Part shown: piece by piece, positions 44,251 through 52,532 of the stretch
Layout: the number at the start of each line of letters is the position of its first letter
Numbering within the stretch: the first letter of the stretch is position 1
Source of the DNA: Xanthomarina arctica
Lineage (GTDB): Bacteria > Bacteroidota > Bacteroidia > Flavobacteriales > Flavobacteriaceae
Direction: 5' to 3'
Assembly (NCBI RefSeq): GCF_014638915.1
Contig: NZ_BMFQ01000002.1
Span: 744,001-808,000 of the forward strand
Length of the DNA stretch: 64,000 bases
The notes under the pieces: model-generated
The model's database searches: none
What the model was told of the DNA's origin: nothing
The model's input: the letters and a program-made list of their open reading frames with translations, nothing else
Program-made: the position numbers and the translations under genes

Positions 44251-44267
44251 CCTGAAACGAATTCAGG
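44251..44267. repeat. Right flanking palindrome of the GIY-YIG insertion, containing the hisC stop
   Basis: CCTGAA-ACGAA-TTCAGG (44251-44256 and 44262-44267) is an inverted repeat whose core matches that at 43903-43919. The hisC stop codon (44265-44263) lies within it, so the insertion boundary appears to supply the last codon of hisC. Confidence 0.45.
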
Positions 44268-45315
44268 ATTTCGAAATTGATTGAAGTGTTTCAAACAATT
44301 TCTCATTTTCTGCTTTTGTTCCAACCGTTAAACGCAAACAATTATCACAACCTAACTGATTGGTTCTGTTTCTAATAACAATATTATCATCTATTAATTG
44401 TTTATATCTTAAGTTGGCATCATCTACTTTTATAAGTATAAAATTGGCATCAGACGGATAAATTTTTGAAATAAATTTTATAGTATTTAACTGAGGTATT
44501 AACTTATCTCTTTCCAGTTTTATTTGGTTAATTTCAGAAATGACTTCAAGATATTTGGTTAATCTTTTCAAGGCGGAAATTTGAGTTAAACTATTGACAT
44601 TATATGGTGGCTTTATTTTATTCAGAATAGCTATAATTTCTAATGAAGCATAGCAAACTCCAAGTCTAATTCCCGCCAAACCATAAGCTTTTGAGAAGGT
44701 CTGAGTAATAATTAAATTTGGAAATTCTTCTAATCTTTTCAACCAGCTTTCTTTTTCTGAAAAATCAATATAGGCTTCATCTAGTACAACAATCCCTGAA
44801 AACTTTTTAAGTAATTCTTCAACTTGAGAAATCTCAAAAGTATTTCCTGTTGGGTTATTAGGAGAACATAAAAATAAGATTTTCGCATGAGATACTTCTA
44901 AAATTTGAGTTACCTGGGGTTGAAATGTATCAGACAAAGGTACTTCTACAAAATCAACAGAATTTATGTTCGCTAAAACCTCGTACATCCCATAAGTTGG
45001 TGGTAACGTTATGACTTTATCTAAATTTGGTTCGCAAAAAGCTCGAAGGATTAGATCTAAAACTTCATCGCTACCATTCCCTAAAAGGATGTTTTGGGTA
45101 GCCACATTTTTTATTTTTGAAAGTTCCAATTTCACGAGTGACTGTTTTGGATCTGGATACCGGTTCATGCCATTGTCAAACGGGTTCTCGTTGGCATCCA
45201 AAAACACCATATTGTCAAAAACTTCCTGATACTCATCTCTTGCAGACGAATAAGGCTTTAGTTTTTTGATGTTTTCTCTTACCAAATTATCAATATTAAA
45301 TACTTCTTTTTCCAT
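44263..45315 (-). CDS. hisC: Histidinol-phosphate aminotransferase
   Basis: A 350-residue PLP-dependent fold type I aminotransferase converting imidazole-acetol phosphate into histidinol phosphate. The Schiff-base lysine is K209 in TQTFSKAYGLAGIRLG. LDANENPF, NPTG (in SPNNPTGN) and GNGSDEV are substrate/PLP-binding segments. The gene begins 4 bases after the hisD stop. Its last codons run into the boundary of the GIY-YIG insertion, which may have changed the C-terminus slightly. Confidence 0.95.
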   Translation of the reverse strand: MEKEVFNIDNLVRENIKKLKPYSSARDEYQEVFDNMVFLDANENPFDNGMNRYPDPKQSLVKLELSKIKNVATQNILLGNGSDEVLDLILRAFCEPNLDKVITLPPTYGMYEVLANINSVDFVEVPLSDTFQPQVTQILEVSHAKILFLCSPNNPTGNTFEISQVEELLKKFSGIVVLDEAYIDFSEKESWLKRLEEFPNLIITQTFSKAYGLAGIRLGVCYASLEIIAILNKIKPPYNVNSLTQISALKRLTKYLEVISEINQIKLERDKLIPQLNTIKFISKIYPSDANFILIKVDDANLRYKQLIDDNIVIRNRTNQLGCDNCLRLTVGTKAENEKLFETLQSISKS

Positions 45316-45319
45316 TTGA

Positions 45320-46639
45320 CTACTGATTTTCTATGTTAGAAATTCCTACTTCCCCAGGAAGTATATCTTTTAATCTAATAGAAACTGCATTTTTATGAGC
45401 TTGTAACCCTTCTGCTTCTGCCATTAACTCAATAGTATTCCCAATATTTATTAAACCTTCTTTCGATATTTTTTGAAACGTAATGCTTTTGTTAAAACTA
45501 TCTAAATTCACTCCGGAATAAGACTTACTAAATCCGTTAGTAGGAAGGGTATGATTGGTTCCAGAAGCATAATCTCCAGCACTTTCGGGGGTGTAATTTC
45601 CAATAAACACAGAACCTGCATTTATAATATTATCCAAATAAAAATCTTCGTTTTTTGTGCAAATTATAAAGTGTTCTGGAGCGTAGTCATTAATTAAATC
45701 CATAGCGTCTTCATCACTTTCCAAATAGATGAATTTTGAATTCGAAATCGCTTTTTCGGCCATATCTTTTCTTGGTAATTCCTTAATTTGCTTCGTTATT
45801 TCCATTTGAACTTCTTCTATAAGATCTTTGGAAGTTGAAACCAGAATAACCTGACTGTCTGAACCATGTTCTGCCTGACTTAATAAATCTGAAGCTACAT
45901 AACTTGCATTAGCCGAATCATCGGCAACCACTAAGAGTTCACTTGGTCCAGCAGGCATATCGATTGCGACTCCAAATTTGGTTGCCAACTGCTTAGCGAC
46001 GGTTACAAACTGATTTCCTGGTCCAAATATTTTATAAACTTTAGGAATGGTTTCAGTTCCAAAGGTTAAACCTGCAATGGCTTGGATACCTCCTACTTTA
46101 AAGATTTTAGTGATACCACATAATTCTGCGGTATATAAAATTTCGTTTGCAATATTTCCTTCCTTATTTGGCGGCGTACACAAAATAATTTCTTTACAAC
46201 CTGCAATTTTAGCTGGAATAGCCAACATTAAAACAGTTGAAAATAAAGGCGCTGTTCCGCCTGGAATATATAATCCTATTTTTTCTATAGGTCTTTTTTC
46301 CTGCCAACATATAACACCTTGCGTTGTTTCCACTTCCACTTTTTCCGTTTTTTGTGTTAAGTGAAACTTTTCAATATTATCTTTCGCTCTATTTATGGCA
46401 ATTTTTAATTCGGTTGAAATTTCTTTTAAAGCTTTTTCAAATGAAGTTCTAGTTACAATATTTGAGTCTAAAATCACACCATCAAACAATTGGGTGTATT
46501 TTGAGATGGCTTTGTCTCCATTTCTTTTTACATCATCAAAAACCTGATTGACCGTGTCTTCTAAATTTTCTACCTTCTGTGTTGGCCGTTGTAATAAAAC
46601 TGACCAATCTTCCCTTTTAGGGTTTATTATACTTTTCAT
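45320..46639 (-). CDS. hisD: Histidinol dehydrogenase
   Basis: A zinc-dependent, NAD-linked enzyme of 439 residues for the last two oxidations of histidine synthesis. GPGNQFVTVAKQLAT, the AGPSELLVVAD block, the PEHFIIC segment and the TNHTLPTNG segment (with zinc- and substrate-binding residues) are visible. The length is usual. It overlaps the hisG stop by 4 bases. Confidence 0.96.
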   Translation of the reverse strand: MKSIINPKREDWSVLLQRPTQKVENLEDTVNQVFDDVKRNGDKAISKYTQLFDGVILDSNIVTRTSFEKALKEISTELKIAINRAKDNIEKFHLTQKTEKVEVETTQGVICWQEKRPIEKIGLYIPGGTAPLFSTVLMLAIPAKIAGCKEIILCTPPNKEGNIANEILYTAELCGITKIFKVGGIQAIAGLTFGTETIPKVYKIFGPGNQFVTVAKQLATKFGVAIDMPAGPSELLVVADDSANASYVASDLLSQAEHGSDSQVILVSTSKDLIEEVQMEITKQIKELPRKDMAEKAISNSKFIYLESDEDAMDLINDYAPEHFIICTKNEDFYLDNIINAGSVFIGNYTPESAGDYASGTNHTLPTNGFSKSYSGVNLDSFNKSITFQKISKEGLINIGNTIELMAEAEGLQAHKNAVSIRLKDILPGEVGISNIENQ

Positions 46640-47493
46640 ATTACCATGTTTTCAATTGGACACACTAGAATTCCTTGAGCTCCATGCAATTTTAATTCAT
46701 CAATAACTTCCCAAAAGTCATTTTTATCAATTACAGAATGTAAAGAACTCCAACCCACTTCCGCTAAAGGTAATATAGTAGGACTTTTCATTCCAGGTAG
46801 TACTTTTATGATATCTGGGATTTTATCATTTGGAGCATTTAACAGGATATATTTAGATTGTCGCCCTTTTAAAACAGATTGAAACCTAAATTTTAATTTG
46901 TCTAAAATCTTTTGGTTTTCAGAAGAAATTAAAGGTGAAACAGCTAAAACAGCTTCAGAGTTTAAAAGCACTTCAACTTCTTTTAAATTGTTTTTAAATA
47001 AGGTACTTCCACTTGAAACAATATCAACAATAGCATCTGCAAGTCCGATATTAGGAGCAATTTCTACAGAACCATTAATAATATGAAGTTGTGCCTCAAT
47101 CTTGTTTTTTAATAAAAACTGGTTGACCGTGTTTGGATACGATGTAGCTATCCGCTTACCTTGTAAATCTTGCACAGATTTAAACTTTGTTGATTTTGGA
47201 ACAGCAAGAGAAACTTTACATGTTGAAAAGCCCAGTTTTTCTACAATTGCTATATCATTTCCTTTTTCAATTAAAATATTTTCTCCAATAATAGCGGCAT
47301 CTACAACGCCATCTCGAAGGTATTGCGGAATATCTCCATTACGTAGGTAAAACACTTCGATTGGAAAATTTTTAGCTGAAGCTTTTAATTGGTCTTTCCC
47401 ATTTTCTATTGAAATTCCCACATCTTTTAGGATTTTCATGGAGTCCTCGTGAAGACGACCCGATTTTTGAACTGCAATTTTTAGTTTACTCAT
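46636..47493 (-). CDS. hisG: ATP phosphoribosyltransferase (long form)
   Basis: The first enzyme of the pathway, 285 residues, of the long (HisG_L) form. The phosphoribosyl-binding segment is around SSGSTL (about 162-167), and the C-terminal 75 residues form the ACT-like domain for feedback inhibition by histidine. The start lies 59 bases after the attenuator terminator and 121 bases after the leader peptide stop. Expression thus depends on the attenuator. Confidence 0.96.
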   Translation of the reverse strand: MSKLKIAVQKSGRLHEDSMKILKDVGISIENGKDQLKASAKNFPIEVFYLRNGDIPQYLRDGVVDAAIIGENILIEKGNDIAIVEKLGFSTCKVSLAVPKSTKFKSVQDLQGKRIATSYPNTVNQFLLKNKIEAQLHIINGSVEIAPNIGLADAIVDIVSSGSTLFKNNLKEVEVLLNSEAVLAVSPLISSENQKILDKLKFRFQSVLKGRQSKYILLNAPNDKIPDIIKVLPGMKSPTILPLAEVGWSSLHSVIDKNDFWEVIDELKLHGAQGILVCPIENMVI

Positions 47494-47552
47494 TATTTGT
47501 TTAATAATGTTTGAGTAAATCTTTTCGGAAAGAAATTTCTGTTTTTAGAAAC

Positions 47553-47586
47553 AAAAAACCCGCTTGATTAACTCAAACGGGTTTTT
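47553..47586 (-). terminator. Attenuator terminator of the his operon
   Basis: On the minus strand, AAAAACCCGTTTGA (47586-47573) pairs with TCAAGCGGGTTTTTT (47567-47553), one G-U pair in the stem, with a U-run. It lies between the leader peptide and hisG. The seven bases TCAAGCG of its 3' arm also occur in the leader peptide coding region (47627-47621), where they can pair with the 5' arm CGTTTGA instead and prevent termination. Confidence 0.8.
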
Positions 47587-47614
47587 AAATATGTTGATTT
47601 TATTCAATACATTT

Positions 47615-47671
47615 TCAGCTCGCTTGAATGCCAGAATGAAAATGATGATGATGTGATTGAATAAATGTCAT
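47615..47671 (-). CDS. hisL: Histidine operon leader peptide
   Basis: An 18-residue open frame MTFIQSHHHHFHSGIQAS, stop TGA at 47617-47615. Five of residues 7-12 are histidine (four in a row, then F, H), all CAT codons. It precedes the terminator by 28 bases and hisG by 121 bases, exactly the arrangement of a ribosome-mediated attenuator. When histidyl-tRNA is scarce, ribosomes stall at codons 7-12 and leave TCAAGCG (codons 15-17) free to pair with the terminator's 5' arm. When it is plentiful the ribosome moves to the stop and covers that segment, so the terminator forms. Confidence 0.82.
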   Translation of the reverse strand: MTFIQSHHHHFHSGIQAS

Positions 47672-47738
47672 GTTCTTTTTTTGTGAGTACAAATATTGTA
47701 AATAATTATTTAGAATTCCTAAACAATTATTATATTTT

Positions 47739-48554
47739 TTAATTATTCCCAAGTATTAGAGGCATTCCAGATTCTCCAGAACCTATAACAATGATCTTAG
47801 TATTAGGCGATTCCGATAGTTTAACGGTTGCGTCTATACCTTTATCTTGTAAAATTTTATCGGTTAGTGAAGCACTTAAAATTCTATTAGATTCTGCTTT
47901 CCCTTCCGCTTCAATAATTACTTTTTGAGCTTCTTTAGCGGCGGTAACCAATCTAAATTCGTATTCTAAAGATTCTTGTTCTTGTTTTAATTTACGTTCA
48001 ATAGCGTCTTTAATAGTTGGTGGCAAAGTTACATCACGAACTAAAATTTCATTTAATTGAATGTATTGATCTTGAACAATGTTTTTTGTTTCTTCAAAAA
48101 TCTCTTGTTGGATAGCGTCACGTTTACTAGAATATAATTGTTCTGGCGTATAACGTCCTACAACGCTTCTAGCTGCCGAACGAATAGCTGGCAACAAAAC
48201 ACGTTCTTTATACATTTCACTTTTCTCTTGATGAAGTTTTCCTAAGTTTGCATAATCTGGTTGAAACCAAATTGATGCTTCTAATTTAATATCTAACCCA
48301 TTAGAAGAAAGCACGTTCATTCTCTCCAATAATTCTTGCTGTCTTACTTCATATACGATTACTTTATTCCAAGGTGCTACAATATGAAAACCTTCACCTA
48401 AGGGTGGTTCATCTGTTACAACTCCACCATCGAAAGTTCTATATAAAACACCTGCTTCTCCTGAGTCAATAGTGACAGCGGATTTGGCAAGTAAAACAAG
48501 TAAAATAATAGCAATAATAATAGTTGGCAGAGCAACTTTAGGTAATTTTTCCAT
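47739..48554 (-). CDS. Prohibitin-like SPFH/band 7 membrane protein
   Basis: A 271-residue membrane-anchored SPFH protein. N-terminal TM at about 9-28, then the band 7 domain (about 30-190, DSGEAGVLYRTFDGGVV and TLPPTIKDAIERKLK) and a coiled coil (about 190-225) rich in Ala/Glu. Prohibitin homologues form large ring complexes that protect membrane proteins from proteolysis or organise microdomains. Its gene precedes the his leader on the same strand; the next upstream gene on that strand is the large membrane protein. Confidence 0.9.
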   Translation of the reverse strand: MEKLPKVALPTIIIAIILLVLLAKSAVTIDSGEAGVLYRTFDGGVVTDEPPLGEGFHIVAPWNKVIVYEVRQQELLERMNVLSSNGLDIKLEASIWFQPDYANLGKLHQEKSEMYKERVLLPAIRSAARSVVGRYTPEQLYSSKRDAIQQEIFEETKNIVQDQYIQLNEILVRDVTLPPTIKDAIERKLKQEQESLEYEFRLVTAAKEAQKVIIEAEGKAESNRILSASLTDKILQDKGIDATVKLSESPNTKIIVIGSGESGMPLILGNN

Positions 48555-48563
48555 ATATAAAAT

Positions 48564-50597
48564 TTAAATTAATCCGTTATATTTTCTGATAAACCATTCT
48601 GCAGATAAGCAAAATATAATTAAGGCAAGAAGATATTTCCAGTCTATCAAAGGTACAACATTTTTATGGCTCTTTTGAATAGGTTTGTATCTTTCATCTT
48701 CTAATAAATTACTTAACAAAAGACCGCTATTACTAGCAAAATAACTAGTTCCATTATTGGAATTTGCTATTTGCTGTAACTTATTCACATCAGCATTTAA
48801 AAACTGCTGTTCTATATTATAATCCAGAATTTTAAAACTTCCAGATTTAGAGATATTCTCATTTTTAGCACTTACTGTAAATTGATATTCTGAAGCAGGC
48901 AAACTACTTAAATCTACTTGATAATAATTGTTTTTCAATATGAAGGGAAAGGATTTAGGTTTTTCTAAAACCTTATCCATTACAGTTATTGACAAGGATT
49001 CCTTAGCGTCAAATTCGTAATTTTTATTGAAGAATTGCGCTTTTATGAGGACACTTGAGTTTCCTTCATAAAAGGAACTATAATCTAAACTAAGTCTCGT
49101 TTTTCTTTCTGTAGATGCTAGATACTGTACAAGTTTCCCAATGAAATTATCAAAACTATTGAAAGATTTATCATTTAAATAAGTTTGGGCACGCCATTTC
49201 CAAAGATCTTCTCCAAACAATACAGCTTCTCTTCTTCCATTGTGTTCCAAAGTTGATAGCAGACTACTTTCAGTAGTATAATTACCTACTTTTTTAAACA
49301 GAATTGTCTGAAACGGAATTTTAAATGATGCTTCACCAAAACTAGATTTTAAGGGAGGAAATGATTCGAAATCTAAATCTTCAATTATAAATTCTGAAAA
49401 ATTAGAATTCAAAACAGCTTGAAAATCTTCCGTTTGATTTGTTATTTCATTCGTAATATTTAAATCAAGACTGTTTAAATATCTCCAGTTAGTTTTTGTT
49501 CCAGAAATTAAAAAATAATTACTATTTGTTTTCTTCAGACCCTCGAAAACATCATTAAAGTTATTATTAGGTTGATACAACATAACTAATTGAAAATCAT
49601 TTGTTTTATTAATAAACTCATTGGGTTTTAAAATTGTTGCTTGACGCTGTTCATTAGCTTCAATACTCTTTTTTAAAGCTCCTAAATCTGGATGTAATAT
49701 ATCTGAAACAATAGCCACATTTGTCTTCTGATCGATCACTTCAACAGCAAATTCTTTGACATTATTAATTTGATTTTTTTCACTTTCTAAAGGTACCAAA
49801 ATAGCTTTGTATGTTTGAACCCCTACCTGATTGGCCGGTAAATAAAAGTTTAAAATTTGGGAGTTATTGGTTTTCGAAAAACTTACTTTTTCTGAGTACA
49901 ATGCAGAAGAACCACTTTGCACCTTAAAGACTGAATTTACAGAATCTTCACCATGATAGACCAAGATTACTTCTACAGGAAATTTATTCTTTAAATAGGC
50001 ATATTTATTAACATTTAACTGTTGCACCTTTAAATCTGAATAAATAGTAGAATCTCCTAAAATAACAGAATAAACAGGTTGCTTGTATTTATTTGCCGAA
50101 AACACATAATCGCTTCCAAGCGTTTGGTTTCCATCCGTTATTAAAACTGTTGGAGAAATGGTTTGTTTGTAAATCTGATTGAATTCTTGAAAAACCTTAT
50201 CCAGATTGGTCTGCTGTTCGTTAAAACGAATAGAGTCGGATAATTTTACTTGATTCCCAAATGAATAAATTTGAACATTAAATTTTTCGTTAATTTCTGG
50301 ATTCGACTTTATATCATCCAATATGGACAAAGCATTTGTGTCTTGTTTCAAATAGGCTATAGAATTTGAATTATCGACAGCCACAACCAAATTGGGCTTT
50401 TCCAGATACACACTCTCACTTTCAAACTTAGGATTGACAAGCAAAAGTAATAAAGAAAATACAGAAATAAACCTCAAAGACGTAAGAAGCATTTGTTTTC
50501 TAGACATTTGCTTTACCTTATATTTATACAGAAAAAGCGCTACGAATAGCGCTATAATTCCTGATAATATAATGTATATAAGAGTTTGAGACCCCAT
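48564..50597 (-). CDS. Large membrane protein with VWA-like central domain
   Basis: A 677-residue protein with two N-terminal TMs (about 5-23 and 38-55), a periplasmic von Willebrand factor A-like domain starting with PNLVVAVDNSNSIAYL (about 88-180, with the D-x-S/N-x-S metal-site pattern), further beta-rich domains, and a C-terminal TM (about 655-672). The layout recalls BatA/aerotolerance-like proteins and the membrane VWA proteins of Bacteroidota that lack an adjacent AAA ATPase. It ends 9 bases before the prohibitin-like gene, so co-transcription is likely. Molecular role unknown. Confidence 0.78.
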   Translation of the reverse strand: MGSQTLIYIILSGIIALFVALFLYKYKVKQMSRKQMLLTSLRFISVFSLLLLLVNPKFESESVYLEKPNLVVAVDNSNSIAYLKQDTNALSILDDIKSNPEINEKFNVQIYSFGNQVKLSDSIRFNEQQTNLDKVFQEFNQIYKQTISPTVLITDGNQTLGSDYVFSANKYKQPVYSVILGDSTIYSDLKVQQLNVNKYAYLKNKFPVEVILVYHGEDSVNSVFKVQSGSSALYSEKVSFSKTNNSQILNFYLPANQVGVQTYKAILVPLESEKNQINNVKEFAVEVIDQKTNVAIVSDILHPDLGALKKSIEANEQRQATILKPNEFINKTNDFQLVMLYQPNNNFNDVFEGLKKTNSNYFLISGTKTNWRYLNSLDLNITNEITNQTEDFQAVLNSNFSEFIIEDLDFESFPPLKSSFGEASFKIPFQTILFKKVGNYTTESSLLSTLEHNGRREAVLFGEDLWKWRAQTYLNDKSFNSFDNFIGKLVQYLASTERKTRLSLDYSSFYEGNSSVLIKAQFFNKNYEFDAKESLSITVMDKVLEKPKSFPFILKNNYYQVDLSSLPASEYQFTVSAKNENISKSGSFKILDYNIEQQFLNADVNKLQQIANSNNGTSYFASNSGLLLSNLLEDERYKPIQKSHKNVVPLIDWKYLLALIIFCLSAEWFIRKYNGLI

Positions 50598-50621
50598 TGA
50601 GTTATAAAGTTATTTTGAAGA

Positions 50622-50645
50622 GATTCCCTACTTCTAGGGAATGAC
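50622..50645. repeat. Short palindrome of the GATTCCC...GGGAATGAC family
   Basis: ATTCCCTA (50623-50630) and TAGGGAAT (50635-50642) form a perfect 8-base inverted repeat with a 4-base loop, in the context GATTCCC...GGGAATGAC. It lies just upstream of the large membrane protein gene. It shares the GAATC/GTCATTC ends with the elements at 42651-42745 and 51423-51446. Confidence 0.5.
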
Positions 50646-50653
50646 TAAATGGA

Positions 50654-51400
50654 TTATGTTAACATCCCTCCATCTACATGAATTGTTTGCCCAGTAATAT
50701 AAGAGCTCATGTCGCTAGCTAAGAACACACAAACATTTGCAATATCCTCAGGAGTTCCACCACGTTTTAAAGGAATAGCATCTCTCCATCCTTTTACAGT
50801 AGCTTCATCTAATTTATCTGTCATTTCGGTTTCAATAAAACCGGGAGCAATCACGTTGCTTCTAATATTTCTTGAACCTAATTCTAATGCTACAGATTTA
50901 GAGAAGCCAATAATGCCGGCTTTAGAAGCCGCATAATTAGTTTGTCCTGCATTTCCTTTCACACCAACTACAGAGCTCATGTTAATAATAGAACCACTGC
51001 GTTGTTTTAACATGGTACGCTGTACAGCTTTAATCATATTAAAAACAGACTTTAAGTTAACCTCAATAACGGTATCGAAATCTTCTTCTGAAATACGCAT
51101 TAACAAGTTATCTTTTGTAATACCAGCGTTATTAACTAAAATGTCAATCGTGCCAAATTCAGCAACAACGGCATCAACCAAATCTTGAGACTCTTTGAAA
51201 TCGGCCGCATTACTCTTATAACCTTTGGCTTTAACACCCAAGGCATTTAGTTCTTTTTCTAATTCGTTGGCTGCTTCAACAGATGAGCTATAAGTAAAAG
51301 CAACATTGGCGCCTTGTTGAGCAAAAACCTGTGCGATTCCTTTACCAATTCCTCGGCTTGCCCCTGTAATAATGGCTGTTTTTCCTTTTAATAATTTCAT
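50654..51400 (-). CDS. fabG: 3-oxoacyl-[acyl-carrier-protein] reductase
   Basis: A short-chain dehydrogenase of 248 residues for the NADPH-dependent reduction in fatty acid synthesis. Cofactor motif TGASRGIGKG at 12-21, NNAG at 90-93, and the catalytic Ser142/Ser143 region, Y156 and K160 are present (MSSVVGVKGNAGQTNYAASK). Its promoter with both -33 and -7 elements is at 51495-51523. The 5' leader contains a short palindrome. Confidence 0.95.
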   Translation of the reverse strand: MKLLKGKTAIITGASRGIGKGIAQVFAQQGANVAFTYSSSVEAANELEKELNALGVKAKGYKSNAADFKESQDLVDAVVAEFGTIDILVNNAGITKDNLLMRISEEDFDTVIEVNLKSVFNMIKAVQRTMLKQRSGSIINMSSVVGVKGNAGQTNYAASKAGIIGFSKSVALELGSRNIRSNVIAPGFIETEMTDKLDEATVKGWRDAIPLKRGGTPEDIANVCVFLASDMSSYITGQTIHVDGGMLT

Positions 51401-51422
51401 ATTTGATAAGTCAGATTTGTTA

Positions 51423-51446
51423 GATTCCTGCTAAGGCAGTAATGAC
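51423..51446. repeat. Palindromic element GATTCCTGC...GCAGTAATGAC in the fabG leader
   Basis: CTGC (51428-51431) and GCAG (51436-51439) form the core of GATTCCTGCTAAGGCAGTAATGAC, which resembles the other GAATC/GTCAT-ended palindromes. It is 23-46 bases before the fabG ATG. A further short hairpin, CCTTTG/CAAAGG, lies at 51460-51480. Confidence 0.42.
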
Positions 51447-51494
51447 AGTTTTAATTAAACCTTTGTATATGTGTCAAAGGATTTTTTCTCAAGT

Positions 51495-51523
51495 CAAATA
51501 TAGCAAATACAAATTGTATCAAA
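51495..51523 (-). promoter_or_regulatory. Promoter of fabG
   Basis: On the minus strand TTTG (51523-51520) is followed after 17 bases by TATATTTG (51502-51495), an excellent match to the -33/-7 pattern. Transcription would start near 51488 and give a leader of about 88 bases. Confidence 0.62.
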
Positions 51524-51524
51524 T

Positions 51525-51558
51525 AAAAAAACCTCACAAAATCTTGTGAGGTTTTTTT
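51525..51558 (-). terminator. Terminator of the T9SS-protein gene
   Basis: AAAAAACCTCACAA (51526-51539) pairs with TTGTGAGGTTTTTT (51544-51557), a 14-bp stem with a 4-base loop. It lies 21 bases after the stop of the minus-strand secreted protein gene and next to the fabG promoter. Confidence 0.85.
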
Positions 51559-51578
51559 TATGAATTAAATTGATCATA

Positions 51579-52325
51579 TTAGTTTTTAATGAACTTTTTA
51601 ACACCGGTTCCTTTATCAGAGTCAATTAATAAAAGATATACCCCAGCATTCAATTCTGAAACATCTATTTGAGACTTGCCAACGGAATTTCCTAAAATTA
51701 TCGTTTTTATAGATCTGCCATTTATATCAGTAATTCCTACCTTATTAATTTTTAAACCTGTGCCATTAGAAATTGAAATAACATTATTTACAGGATTCGG
51801 AAATATAGAAAAAGCATCTGATACAACTTCACTTATAGATATTGAGTTTTCAGATACCCCATAAAGAGTAATCGTGATATTTTCCCAAACACCTGTATTT
51901 GAAGCATCAGCATATCCATTCCCTATCCATACATTATATGTAGGATTGGCCGAAAAATCTATTGGGGTGGCAAGTGTCTGTGAATCTGTTAGATTGACTG
52001 GAACTACATTGCTGTCACCAGTTGCCCAGAAAATTCTCTCGTTAGCACTAAAATTAGTACTACCTCCAGCTTGTAAAACTCCATTTATATTTATTGTATT
52101 TGTTTGCGACACATATACCGTTAAATCATTTCCATTGGTATTATTTACTGAACCCGTTAGCGTTGCTTGGATGTCTATTGATGTTAGAGTTCCTGAAAGC
52201 TCATTGTCTGTATAAATTCTAAAAAAATTTCCTCCATCTGCGTTTAGAGTGGTGGCAATTATGTCAACCTGAGCATGTGAATAAAAACTACATAATGTGA
52301 ATACTAAGAGTAATTGTTTTTTCAT
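51579..52325 (-). CDS. Secreted protein with type IX secretion sorting domain
   Basis: A 248-residue secreted protein: signal peptide about 1-18 (SHA-Q), a beta-rich passenger (about 20-160) with Thr/Asn-rich strands, and a C-terminal T9SS sorting domain (about 168-248) with FSIFPNPVNNVISI, INKVGITDINGRSIK and AGVYLLLIDSDKGTGVKKFIKN. The passenger does not match a family I know; a lectin-like or structural surface role is possible. It is probably exported by the machinery that PorX controls. Confidence 0.82.
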   Translation of the reverse strand: MKKQLLLVFTLCSFYSHAQVDIIATTLNADGGNFFRIYTDNELSGTLTSIDIQATLTGSVNNTNGNDLTVYVSQTNTININGVLQAGGSTNFSANERIFWATGDSNVVPVNLTDSQTLATPIDFSANPTYNVWIGNGYADASNTGVWENITITLYGVSENSISISEVVSDAFSIFPNPVNNVISISNGTGLKINKVGITDINGRSIKTIILGNSVGKSQIDVSELNAGVYLLLIDSDKGTGVKKFIKN

Positions 52326-52356
52326 GTTTAATAAGATCTAAAATTTATTTATGAGG

Positions 52357-52364
52357 CAAAAATA
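52357..52364 (-). promoter_or_regulatory. Putative -7 element (TATTTTTG) of the T9SS-protein gene
   Basis: The minus strand reads TATTTTTG, an exact TAnnTTTG match 32 bases before the ATG. No clear -33 box. Confidence 0.42.
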
Positions 52365-52480
52365 TAACAAAACATTAACTCTTAACTGATTTTTTATTAC
52401 AAAAACACTGTTAGTTCTCTATTATAGTTTAAGCAGATATGTTTTTAAATCTTACCTAAACTCCACAATAGGCAATAAAA

Positions 52481-52511
52481 AACCTCATAAAATTAAAAAA
52501 ATTATGAGGTT
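52481..52511 (-). terminator. Terminator downstream of sucD
   Basis: AACCTCATAA (52481-52490) and TTATGAGGTT (52502-52511) form a perfect 10-bp stem followed by T residues on the minus strand. It starts 22 bases after the sucD stop codon. Confidence 0.78.
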
Positions 52512-52532
52512 ATATTATATATAAAGCGGATA

